Origin: an uncultured Lachnospiraceae bacterium
GTDB lineage: Bacteria; Bacillota; Clostridia; Lachnospirales; Lachnospiraceae
NCBI GenBank assembly: GCA_947589175.1
Contig: CANPZR010000030.1
Span: 1-15,794 of the forward strand
Direction of reading: 5' to 3'
DNA length: 15,794 bases
Positions 1 through 6,055 of the stretch are shown piece by piece. The notes beneath the pieces are model-generated. The model saw nothing but the letters and a program-made list of their open reading frames with translations. It was not told the origin of the DNA and made no database searches. Within the stretch, counting starts at the first letter, position 1. Each line of letters opens with the position of its first letter. The position numbers and the translations under genes are program-made.

Positions 1-840
1 CAGGGGGTGCCGGATGTAGGCCATATGGACCCGGATCTGGTGGGTGCGGCCGGTCTCCAGCTCGCACTCCAGATGGTTAAATTTGCGGTTTAAATGGTCT
101 AAAACCCGATAGTGGGTAACTGCTCTCTTTCCAACGGAAAGAGGGTTTCCGTCCGAAAAATTGTTTCCGTTGGAAAAATTGTTTCTGTTGGGAAAATTGT
201 TTCCGTTGGAATACGCTGGCGCCATCACAGCCATTTTTTTTCGGTTCTGGGGATGCCTGCCCAGCGGGGCGTCTACCACGCCGGATTCCTCATTAAAATT
301 GTTGTACACAATGGCATTATATTTCCTTGTGATGGAGTGGACGCTGAGCTGATCGGCCAGGGATCGGTGCGCGAGATCGGTCTTGCACACCACCAGCGCC
401 CCGGTGGTGTCCTTGTCAATGCGGTGTACGATTCCCGGGCGCATCACCCCATTGATTCCGGAGAGCTGCCCCTGACAGTGATACAGCAGGCCGTTTACCA
501 GAGTGTGTTCCATATGTCCGGGCGCCGGGTGGACGACCATGTCCTTGGGCTTATTGACCACCAGAAAATCATCATCCTCATAGAGAATATCCAGATCCAT
601 CTTCTCCGGCCGGATGTCCAGTTTTTCCGGTTCCGGGATCTGTACCTCAACGCAGTCATTAAGATGAACGGGAACTTTGGCCTTCACGGTCAAGTTCCCG
701 TTTACGGATACATTTTCATTTTTGATCAGCTTTTGCAGGTATGAACGGGAAAAAGCGAGAGCCTCCGATAAATACTGATCCAGCCTCGCGCCGTCCCACT
801 CCTCTTCATTGACCTGCAGCGTTATGATTTCTTTTTCCAT
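1..840 (-). CDS. rluD: RluD-type 23S rRNA pseudouridine synthase, 3' end outside window
   Basis: This gene converts uridines of large-subunit rRNA to pseudouridine in the cytoplasm. The frame is open from an ATG at 840 to base 1, 280 codons with no stop, so the C-terminus lies beyond the window. An N-terminal S4 RNA-binding domain covers about residues 19-69 (RLDQYLSEAL, LIKNENVSVNG). The catalytic domain starts near residue 87. It contains the motif HRIDKDTTG at 139-147, where D142 is the expected nucleophile, and ETGRTHQIRVHM at 262-273. The start overlaps the end of lspA by 19 nt, with AAGGA about 12 nt upstream. The oddity is residues 211-234, four hexapeptides of type SNGNNF encoded by 18-bp repeats. 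They sit between MAVMAPAY and GKRAVTHY, where family members normally have only a short turn. I translated through the repeats and the frame stays open. The RluD family is sure; which uridine it modifies is inference. Confidence 0.93.
   Translation of the reverse strand, partial: MEKEIITLQVNEEEWDGARLDQYLSEALAFSRSYLQKLIKNENVSVNGNLTVKAKVPVHLNDCVEVQIPEPEKLDIRPEKMDLDILYEDDDFLVVNKPKDMVVHPAPGHMEHTLVNGLLYHCQGQLSGINGVMRPGIVHRIDKDTTGALVVCKTDLAHRSLADQLSVHSITRKYNAIVYNNFNEESGVVDAPLGRHPQNRKKMAVMAPAYSNGNNFPNRNNFSNGNNFSDGNPLSVGKRAVTHYRVLDHLNRKFNHLECELETGRTHQIRVHMAYIRHPL
127..210 (-). repeat. 18-bp in-frame minisatellite inside rluD
   Basis: Four consecutive 18-bp units lie at 193-210, 175-192, 157-174 and 139-156, with a fifth partial unit at 127-138. 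In coding orientation the consensus is TCCAACGGAAACAATTTT, read as Ser-Asn-Gly-Asn-Asn-Phe. The encoded units are SNGNNF, PNRNNF, SNGNNF, SDGNPL and SVGK. Units 1 and 3 are identical; the others differ by a few bases. The core TTTCC-AAC-GGAAA is itself an inverted repeat. In the fifth unit the centre reads GTT instead of AAC, which is its reverse complement. The length is a multiple of three, so the rluD frame is preserved. Confidence 0.92.
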
Positions 841-1331
841 GTTAATTCTTCGTCCTTATAATAAAATAGGATGCCATACACCAGCAGAACAGCGGAAATA
901 CACACATAACAGTCCGCCACATTGAATACCGGAAAGTGGATGCACTCAAAGTAGATAAAATCCACTACATAATGCTGTAGAATCCGGTCAATAAAATTGC
1001 CGATTGCACCGGCCAACAGCAGGATAATCGTAAAGCGCATATACCAGTAGTGCCGCTCAAAAGGCATTCTGACATACAGAACCGTCATGAGCGCCGTCAC
1101 GGCGACAGCAATAATTACAAAGAGCCAGAACGCGTTCTGAAATATCCCCCACGCCGCTCCCCGGTTTTCCAGATAATGCAGAGAAAGGACATTGGGAATG
1201 AGCACGACGTCTCCCTTCATCAGGTGCCGCACCGCCAGATTCTTGGTGAAGCGGTCGGCGACGACAAGCAGAATGAAAAGGAGTGAAAAAACAAAATTGG
1301 TGTAAAAAATCCTCTTACTATTGTCACTCAT
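822..1331 (-). CDS. lspA: Lipoprotein signal peptidase (signal peptidase II)
   Basis: This integral membrane aspartyl protease cleaves the signal peptide from diacylglyceryl-modified prolipoproteins at the cytoplasmic membrane. The 169 residues match the family's usual length. Four hydrophobic segments lie at about 11-28, 68-87, 99-115 and 141-158. Conserved blocks are D26-R-F-T-K, GNFIDR at 111-116, VVDF with D124, and FPVFNVAD with D140. D124 and D140 match the catalytic Asp pair of the family. The ATG at 1331 shares one base with the divIVA stop (TAATG), and there is no strong Shine-Dalgarno, so translation is probably coupled to divIVA. The 3' end overlaps rluD by 19 nt. Substrates would be lipoproteins encoded elsewhere. 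The assignment is firm. Confidence 0.97.
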   Translation of the reverse strand: MSDNSKRIFYTNFVFSLLFILLVVADRFTKNLAVRHLMKGDVVLIPNVLSLHYLENRGAAWGIFQNAFWLFVIIAVAVTALMTVLYVRMPFERHYWYMRFTIILLLAGAIGNFIDRILQHYVVDFIYFECIHFPVFNVADCYVCISAVLLVYGILFYYKDEELTWKKKS

Positions 1332-2449
1332 TAAAAATCATCTACAGAACCCAGAAATTCAAATGGATCCTCTTCTTTCCCTTTCTTTTTTTTCTTTTTG
1401 TTGCTCATATTCATGCTCTGCAGCAGAGAATCCAGCGTCGTGGTATCCTTTCCGCTCTCCTGGGGAATCGGCTCCAGCACTTCGGGCTTGGCGTTTTTGA
1501 CTTCGTTCAGCTGCAATTCCAGCGGCTCGGCCTCTACCGGATTGACCACCGTGGCGTTTCTCACCGCTTTAATCGAATCTCTCAGATCGATGGTGTCCGC
1601 TGTCAAAATGGACATGGCTTCCTCTTTGCTGACAGACTTTTCTTTCTTCTTTTTAATTTTTTTGGTTTTTATATCGGGAAGAATCATCGTCTTATCCAGA
1701 TCTTCCGCCGGCTTGTCAGGAGTCAGATCCGCAGACAGCCCCTGGGAAAAATCCCCGGAAAGGTTCCCGGATAAATCTCCCGAAAAGTCCCCGGATAAAT
1801 CCCCCGAAGGATTCCTGGAAAAATCATCGGAAAGATTCCCGGATAAATTGCTATGGGCAGGCTCCGGCGAGGCGGATTTTTTTGCCGTCGGCTCCGTTGT
1901 CTGGCGGGAGGACCAGTTGTATGCGGCAGCATCCTCTTCTGTATCATTGCTTCCGATACCCGGCGTCTTTTCCCTCTGCAGGGCGTCTAATTCCGGTACA
2001 TACACGTCAAAAGACTCGCTGGTGACAAGATCCAGCTGCGCTGCGGCTACCTGCTTTAACTGGATTTTGTACTGGTTGAACTTCTGCATCAGGGAGAGGC
2101 ATTTATCCCGCAGCTTGTCATACTCCTGTTCGGCGCTGGATATAATCTTCTTCGCGCGCGCGTTGGCGTCCTTCTCAATGGCCTCCGCTTTCAAAATCGC
2201 GGCGTCTTTCGTCTCCTTGGACGTCTTCTCGGCCAAAAGAAGCGCCTTCTGCATGGTAGTCTCTATAGAGCGGTAATACTGTATTCCGTCGCTGAGGGTC
2301 TTGACCTTTTTCTGAAGTTCCAGGTTCTCATCGTATACAGCCTTATAATTTTCAAAAACAAAATCTAAATACTCATCCATCTCCGCCTTTTCATATTTTT
2401 TCTTCTTTGTAACTACTTTTTTGTTCTGTAAATCTAATGGCGATATCAT
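1331..2449 (-). CDS. divIVA: DivIVA-family polar/septal coiled-coil protein with long tail
   Basis: DivIVA proteins bind curved membrane at poles and septa and recruit partners such as Min proteins in Bacillus. Residues 1-160 follow B. subtilis DivIVA closely: SPLDLQNK at 3-10, DEYLDFV at 25-31, a coiled coil at about 40-135, and AAAQLDLV at 135-142. The residues aligned with membrane-inserting F17 and R18 of B. subtilis are K16 and K17, in a run of four lysines (15-18). Beyond residue 160 lies a disordered tail of about 210 residues, whereas B. subtilis DivIVA ends near 164. The tail holds a tetrapeptide repeat (201-240), two lysine-rich stretches (262-271, 351-358) and an acidic C-terminus DPFEFLGSVDDF. 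The Shine-Dalgarno AAGGGGG overlaps the ylmH stop. The family is firm; partners and the role of the tail are unknown. Confidence 0.92.
   Translation of the reverse strand: MISPLDLQNKKVVTKKKKYEKAEMDEYLDFVFENYKAVYDENLELQKKVKTLSDGIQYYRSIETTMQKALLLAEKTSKETKDAAILKAEAIEKDANARAKKIISSAEQEYDKLRDKCLSLMQKFNQYKIQLKQVAAAQLDLVTSESFDVYVPELDALQREKTPGIGSNDTEEDAAAYNWSSRQTTEPTAKKSASPEPAHSNLSGNLSDDFSRNPSGDLSGDFSGDLSGNLSGDFSQGLSADLTPDKPAEDLDKTMILPDIKTKKIKKKKEKSVSKEEAMSILTADTIDLRDSIKAVRNATVVNPVEAEPLELQLNEVKNAKPEVLEPIPQESGKDTTTLDSLLQSMNMSNKKKKKKGKEEDPFEFLGSVDDF
1730..1849 (-). repeat. 12-bp in-frame tandem repeat in divIVA tail
   Basis: Ten tetrapeptide units, residues 201-240, have the pattern [N/D]-[L/F/P]-S-[G/D/R/Q/A], for example NLSG, DFSG and DLSG, with one drifted unit GLSA. 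They are encoded by degenerate 12-bp units such as GATTTATCCGGG and GACTTTTCGGGA. Third-position differences show the array is older or more drifted than the rluD repeat. Length is a multiple of three and the frame is kept. The region would be a flexible polar linker. Confidence 0.88.
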
Positions 2450-2461
2450 TGAGATTCCCCC

Positions 2462-3229
2462 TTATATATATTTATAAATTGTAATTTTCAGTTTGCCCTT
2501 TCGCGTGTAACTTTCCTCTGAAACATGAAGCCGGTACTTGCCATATCCCCGAATCGTCAAAATCATGCCGTCCGTACAGGAATAGCTGACGGACGTCCTC
2601 TCTTCGTCCCCGGCCACGACATGCCCCTGCGCAATCAGCTGAGCAGCGACGCTGCGGGACCGCCCGGAAGCGGCCGCTACAATATTGTCCAGACGCAGCG
2701 AGGCAACGCTGCGGTTCAGCTCCTCATACTGCTGAGGCGGTATCTCTTCCTGCGATAATACGGGTGTGCACGCAACGGACGTGCGCTTCACCTGACGCAG
2801 ATTTTCCTGTATAAACGACGCAAACTCCTCTTTGCAGAATACAAACGCCCCGAGGCCGCTTATACGGATATCTCCGATCTTGGCGCGCTCCATGCCCAGG
2901 TTCAGTATGGCGCCCAGGTAATCCCTGTGTCCCAGCTCCTGCGCATACCGCTCATTTTCCGGGAAAATTCGGAGACAGCGAATCGGAAAGCTCTCCGGCC
3001 GGATGTCCGGCCAGTCCAGAGGAAAAAATCCGCCCACGACGTGGCTGCAGTCCTCATGCCCGCCGAAAAAGTGGTTCTTTACATAGGAAAACTGCCGGTG
3101 CATACGATGGAGCAGCGCGTATTCACCGGTAGTCAAAAAGTCTGTAAAAACGGGGTAGCCGCCCTGATCGGCTCGATCTGCCAGGTCTTTCATATGTCCG
3201 GCAAAAAACTGCTCTCTCTTGGCGTCCAT
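2462..3229 (-). CDS. ylmH: YlmH-type S4-domain RNA-binding protein
   Basis: YlmH proteins are encoded beside sepF and divIVA in many Firmicutes; in B. subtilis the family binds the 50S subunit and has been linked to ribosome-associated quality control (established knowledge, not visible here). The 255 residues match the usual length. An N-terminal YlmH-specific domain includes FTDFLTTGE at 28-36 and HRDYLGAILNLGMER at 101-115 followed by KIGDI. A C-terminal S4 domain covers about 178-236 (LRLDNIVAAASGRSRS). The ATG lies 2 nt after the sepF stop (TAA-TC-ATG) and I see no Shine-Dalgarno in front, so translation probably depends on coupling to sepF. It ends 12 nt before divIVA. The family is certain; its cellular role in this organism is inference. 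Confidence 0.93.
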   Translation of the reverse strand: MDAKREQFFAGHMKDLADRADQGGYPVFTDFLTTGEYALLHRMHRQFSYVKNHFFGGHEDCSHVVGGFFPLDWPDIRPESFPIRCLRIFPENERYAQELGHRDYLGAILNLGMERAKIGDIRISGLGAFVFCKEEFASFIQENLRQVKRTSVACTPVLSQEEIPPQQYEELNRSVASLRLDNIVAAASGRSRSVAAQLIAQGHVVAGDEERTSVSYSCTDGMILTIRGYGKYRLHVSEESYTRKGKLKITIYKYI

Positions 3230-3231
3230 GA

Positions 3232-3732
3232 TTAAAATTCACGGTTGATCAAAGGCATGGTAGCCGTCCCGCCCTCCAGAGAGATCGAATCTCCGCTGAC
3301 GTCCACATTCTCCGGGGAGAATATAAAGATATAGTTGGAAATCGGGTAATACTTGCCGTTGATAGCGTAAATGCAGCCGGAAATAAAATCCATGATGCGC
3401 TGCGCGTCAGCCGGGTTGAATCCCTCCAGATTCACGATGACCGGGCGGTTAGACAACAGCATATCACAGATCTTCTGAGAATCCTCCTCAAACGAGAGCG
3501 GCTTGATCACATTCACCGACATGGAGGCCCGGTTCATGGGAACCACCTTCGGCTTGGAACTCAAAAAGCCGCCGCGGGGCCTCTCCTCCTCCGCTTCCTC
3601 CTGCTGCTGGGGACGGGGCCGCGCGGGCTGGCGCCTCTCCGGCACCTCCGGCTCCTCATACGGCTGATCGTAATACGCGTCCTCCTCGTCCTCATCTAAT
3701 TTAAAAAAGTTCAAAATGGAATTTAAGCCCAT
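3232..3732 (-). CDS. sepF: SepF, FtsZ membrane anchor and Z-ring organiser
   Basis: SepF polymerises on the membrane and links FtsZ filaments to it during division. The 166 residues show the three family parts: an N-terminal amphipathic helix (MGLNSILNFFKLDED, 1-15) that inserts into membrane; an acidic, Pro/Gln/Arg-rich linker (16-65); and the conserved core at 72-147, with VIKPLSFEEDSQKI, PVIVNLEGFNPADAQRI and DFISGCIYAINGKYYPI. The C-terminus GGTATMPLINREF is short and hydrophobic. AAGGA lies 4-5 nt before the ATG and the gene starts 18 nt after the yggS stop. It sits in the usual yggS-sepF-ylmH-divIVA order. No key part is missing. Confidence 0.96.
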   Translation of the reverse strand: MGLNSILNFFKLDEDEEDAYYDQPYEEPEVPERRQPARPRPQQQEEAEEERPRGGFLSSKPKVVPMNRASMSVNVIKPLSFEEDSQKICDMLLSNRPVIVNLEGFNPADAQRIMDFISGCIYAINGKYYPISNYIFIFSPENVDVSGDSISLEGGTATMPLINREF

Positions 3733-3750
3733 AGCATCCTTCGTTCCTTT

Positions 3751-4440
3751 CTATTGATAAATTCTCTCTCCAAAAATGCCGGTCCCTACCCGAACGAACG
3801 TCGCTCCCTCCTCGATCGCGACCTCGTAATCGCCCGTCATTCCCATGGAAAGTTCATTCATATTAACATTATCAATGTTTTTGCTGTTAATGTCAACAAG
3901 TAATTTGCGCAAATTGCGAAAATGAAGCCGATTTTCCTCCGGATCCGCCACAAAGGGGGCAATCGTCATCAGCCCCTTCACCTCAATATTGGGAAAAGCG
4001 GCAATTTTGCGGATTACATCCTCCGTCTCCTCCGGCGCCAGCCCGAATTTCGACTCCTCTCCTGCCATATTGACCTCGATCAGAATGCCGATTTTCTCAT
4101 TCTGCCTGGCAAAATCGTTCTGAATCTGCTCGGCCAGTCGCAGGGAATCCACCGAGTGGATCCGGCTGACCCGCCCCACTAGCTGTTTTACCTTGTTGCG
4201 CTGCAGATGGCCGATCATGTGCCAGTTCAGAGGCTCCGTGATCTCCTTTTGCTTCTCCACGATCTCCTGCACCTTATTTTCGCCAAATGTGACGATTCCC
4301 GCCGACATGGCCTCTCGGATCATGGCCACCGGCTTCGTCTTGCTCACGGCGATCAGCGTCACCTCCCCCCGGTCCCGTCCGGCCCGCATGCAGGCGTTCT
4401 GGATTTTTTCCTCCACAACTTTTAGATTTTCTGTTACCAT
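3751..4440 (-). CDS. yggS: YggS/PLPBP-family pyridoxal phosphate homeostasis protein
   Basis: This cytoplasmic single-domain TIM-barrel protein binds pyridoxal 5'-phosphate and keeps free PLP and amino-acid pools in balance; no enzymatic reaction is established for the family. The 229 residues are the normal length. The Schiff-base lysine is K34 in AVSKTKP (31-37). Other family blocks are FGENKVQE (52-59), HMIGHLQRNKVK (74-85), SMGMTGDYEVAIEEGAT (198-214) and FVRVGTGIFG (215-224), the last two forming the phosphate site. AGGAG lies 8 nt before the ATG. A 120-nt gap with tandem repeats separates it from the HlyD-like gene upstream. The neighbourhood with sepF is conserved in Firmicutes, although a direct division role is not shown. 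Confidence 0.95.
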   Translation of the reverse strand: MVTENLKVVEEKIQNACMRAGRDRGEVTLIAVSKTKPVAMIREAMSAGIVTFGENKVQEIVEKQKEITEPLNWHMIGHLQRNKVKQLVGRVSRIHSVDSLRLAEQIQNDFARQNEKIGILIEVNMAGEESKFGLAPEETEDVIRKIAAFPNIEVKGLMTIAPFVADPEENRLHFRNLRKLLVDINSKNIDNVNMNELSMGMTGDYEVAIEEGATFVRVGTGIFGERIYQ

Positions 4441-4483
4441 GTCGTCATCTCCTGATCTCTATTTTAAATTTTTTATCTCTCAG

Positions 4484-4560
4484 TTCCTGTTTTCTCTGAT
4501 TTTTCAATCTCGTAATTCTTGTTTTCTCTAATTCTCAATTTCGCAATTTTTCTCAATCGG
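4484..4560. repeat. Degenerate ~31-bp tandem repeat between HlyD-like gene and yggS
   Basis: Two near-identical units occupy 4484-4515 (32 nt) and 4516-4546 (31 nt), and a third partial copy runs from 4547 to the end of the HlyD-like gene. The shared core on the plus strand is TTC(C/T)TGTTTTCTCT followed by TCAATNTCG. In transcript orientation the tract is purine-rich (GAGAAAACAAGAATT). It has no ORF and no obvious hairpin. It fills most of the 120-nt gap upstream of yggS, so it would lie in the mRNA between the two cistrons or contain an internal promoter that I cannot recognise. Confidence 0.75.
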
Positions 4561-5940
4561 TTAGTTGATAAAATCATCGTCCTTCAGATTCTCCGGGGAG
4601 ACCACGATGTGGTCATAGGCCGCGAGCCCGCCCTCGGTAGAATCCGAGACAATGGTGTATTCATTGTTCTGGTACTGAATGTCAATGGGCCGGAACTCGC
4701 AATAGCCCTGGTTCACGCAATAGGTCCCGCTCAGCGTCTCCGCGGAGCTGACGATGTACTCCTCTTCGTTATTCGCGCCATACAGGAGAATGTCTCCCCC
4801 GGATAAGACGTCCGTGCTCACATAATAGGTATCCTCCCGAATCTCATAATCCCCCAGGGGCACAAACTGCATACTCACCGCGCCGTTTTCATTCACGCCC
4901 TGGCGGAGCACGCCGACGCCGCCATCTCCCTTGGTGAGCACCTCTTTCGGAACCGTGTAGTATTGCTTTTCCAGGATGGAGCTGTTGGGGATTTTAAGGC
5001 CTTTCGCCGTCTTTAGCTGGAAGCGGATTTTCAGGAACCGGTCGTTGATATACCGCTCCATATACCGGGAAGTCCCCAGCTTGGCAAAATGGACTCCGTC
5101 CCGGTCAAAGAGCTCCACGCTGGCGTTAAAGGACATTCCGTCCTTGTCCACCGTGACCCGGACCGTATCCAGATCCATCAGCTTTTTGTAATAATCCTCG
5201 TCCAGTTCCACCAGAATGTACCAGTCGTTGCTCGTGATCAGCTTATAGGCCGGCTCCCCCGCCTCGATCATCTCCCCGGCGGACACCTGATCTCGCATGG
5301 ATTTTCCGTATTCGTCCATGATTTCTGTAGTAATGTTCGCCTCGGTGATGTCCTCATACCCGTCCATGGAGTACGAGATCACGCCGCTCTTGGCCGCGTT
5401 GACCTTGGTGTAGGACTGGCTCTGGGACAACTTCTTCGCGGCCTTGTTCATATCGCTGTAGAGCGTCCCCCGGCTCTGCTCCAGAATGACGTTGTGGATA
5501 TCAAATTGAAAATCGTCCACCTGGCTGTAGTTCGCCAGGGACAGAGAATTCTGAAAAGAGGCGATGACCTCGCGGAAATCCGTCACGGAATCCGATGTGG
5601 ACGCCGACTCCTGCAGCTGCTCCAAAAGGCTCGCGACGTCGCCGTTGGAATCCACCGTGTAGACCACGTCGCCGACCCCCACCCGGTTCCCCTCGGCGTT
5701 GTAATAATTGATATAGCCGCCCTCTTTGGCGCGGACGACCTCCTCCGAGCGGACAATGAACCCGTAGAGGGGGCTGTCGTCCCGGATCTCGGAGGTGTTG
5801 ACCTCATAAATGGAAATATGTTCCTTCTTTACATATCCCCAGATCAGGGCGCCAATATAGATGAGAATTAAAATAAATATAAAAATCGCGATATTCGGCT
5901 GAAATCTTTTTTTCATCCGTACTACTTTTCGGGTCGCCAC
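4561..5940 (-). CDS. HlyD/membrane-fusion-like membrane-anchored protein, division-operon associated
   Basis: No gene name is recognised. The chosen start is GTG at 5940, giving 459 residues, because GGAAAGGAAGGA lies just upstream; an in-frame ATG at 6006 adds 22 residues but has no ribosome binding site. One membrane segment lies at about residues 17-37 (IAIFIFILILIYIGALIW) after a basic N-terminus, so the bulk is outside. Two half-motifs resemble the split biotinyl-lipoyl domain of HlyD-type adaptors: about 55-100 (SPLYGFIVRSEEVVRAKEGG, GNRVGVGDVVY) and 183-235 (AKSGVISYSMDGYE, AGEMIEAGEPAYKL), with a helical stretch between. The rest is beta-rich. No ABC transporter, other pump or TolC-like gene is next to it. 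It heads the yggS-sepF-ylmH-divIVA-lspA-rluD run, so an envelope or division function is plausible inference. The fold assignment is moderate; function is unknown. Confidence 0.8.
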   Translation of the reverse strand: MATRKVVRMKKRFQPNIAIFIFILILIYIGALIWGYVKKEHISIYEVNTSEIRDDSPLYGFIVRSEEVVRAKEGGYINYYNAEGNRVGVGDVVYTVDSNGDVASLLEQLQESASTSDSVTDFREVIASFQNSLSLANYSQVDDFQFDIHNVILEQSRGTLYSDMNKAAKKLSQSQSYTKVNAAKSGVISYSMDGYEDITEANITTEIMDEYGKSMRDQVSAGEMIEAGEPAYKLITSNDWYILVELDEDYYKKLMDLDTVRVTVDKDGMSFNASVELFDRDGVHFAKLGTSRYMERYINDRFLKIRFQLKTAKGLKIPNSSILEKQYYTVPKEVLTKGDGGVGVLRQGVNENGAVSMQFVPLGDYEIREDTYYVSTDVLSGGDILLYGANNEEEYIVSSAETLSGTYCVNQGYCEFRPIDIQYQNNEYTIVSDSTEGGLAAYDHIVVSPENLKDDDFIN

Positions 5941-6055
5941 AAAAGTCCTTCCTTTCCGTCCAAAAATACCAGTAAAATCCATCCAAAAAAATACCAGGCA
6001 AAACATGAATAGTCTCTTTTATTTTTGCCACACTATAAAAAAAGGAGGTGCAAAA
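5941..6055. promoter_or_regulatory. Divergent promoter region (no clear -35/-10)
   Basis: The 115-nt gap separates the leftward HlyD-like operon from the rightward DUF378 gene, so promoters for both should lie here or inside the flanking 5' ends. It is A/T-rich. TATAAA at 6034-6039 on the plus strand resembles a -10 box but is too close to the start codon and lacks a -35. CTGGTATTTTT on the minus strand resembles an extended -10 twice. None is convincing. The only firm signals are the two Shine-Dalgarno sites, AGGAGGTG at 6043-6050 and GGAAGGA on the minus strand at about 5946-5952. Confidence 0.4.
5955..5997. repeat. Imperfect direct repeat in the divergent intergenic region
   Basis: TCCGTCCAAAAATACCAG at 5955-5972 is repeated as TCCATCCAAAAAAATACCAG at 5978-5997, a 23-bp period with one substitution and two extra A residues. 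It lies between the HlyD-like gene and the DUF378 gene, directly behind the Shine-Dalgarno of the former. In the minus-strand transcript it reads CTGGTATTTTT...GGACGGA. It could be a paired binding site or a simple duplication. Confidence 0.6.

Noticed and set aside
127..210. CRISPR-like short repeats
   Set aside because: Units are contiguous 18-mers with no spacers, lie inside a coding frame, and preserve it.
127..210. rluD broken by the repeat (pseudogene)
   Set aside because: Reading through codon by codon shows no stop or frameshift, and conserved downstream motifs (AVTHYRVL, GRTHQIRVHM) follow in frame.
112..744. Plus-strand ORF with a repeated KIVSVG peptide
   Set aside because: It is antisense to rluD, whose minus frame carries the S4 and HRIDKDTTG motifs and is open throughout; the repeat peptide is only the complement of the minisatellite.
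1398..2276. 292-residue plus-strand ORF opposite divIVA
   Set aside because: Composition is Ser/Phe-rich complement of a coiled-coil gene, with no ribosome binding site and no recognisable domain.
5089..5871. 260-residue plus-strand ORF opposite the HlyD-like gene
   Set aside because: Shadow of a GC-rich third-position coding frame; no start signal and no family motif.
6034..6039. TATAAA as the -10 of the DUF378 gene
   Set aside because: Transcription would start within the ribosome binding site and no -35 lies at the right distance.
6005..6055. Longer N-terminus for the DUF378 protein
   Set aside because: A near-perfect AGGAGGTG sits inside the proposed extension, 5 nt before ATG 6056, and the family begins at that Met.
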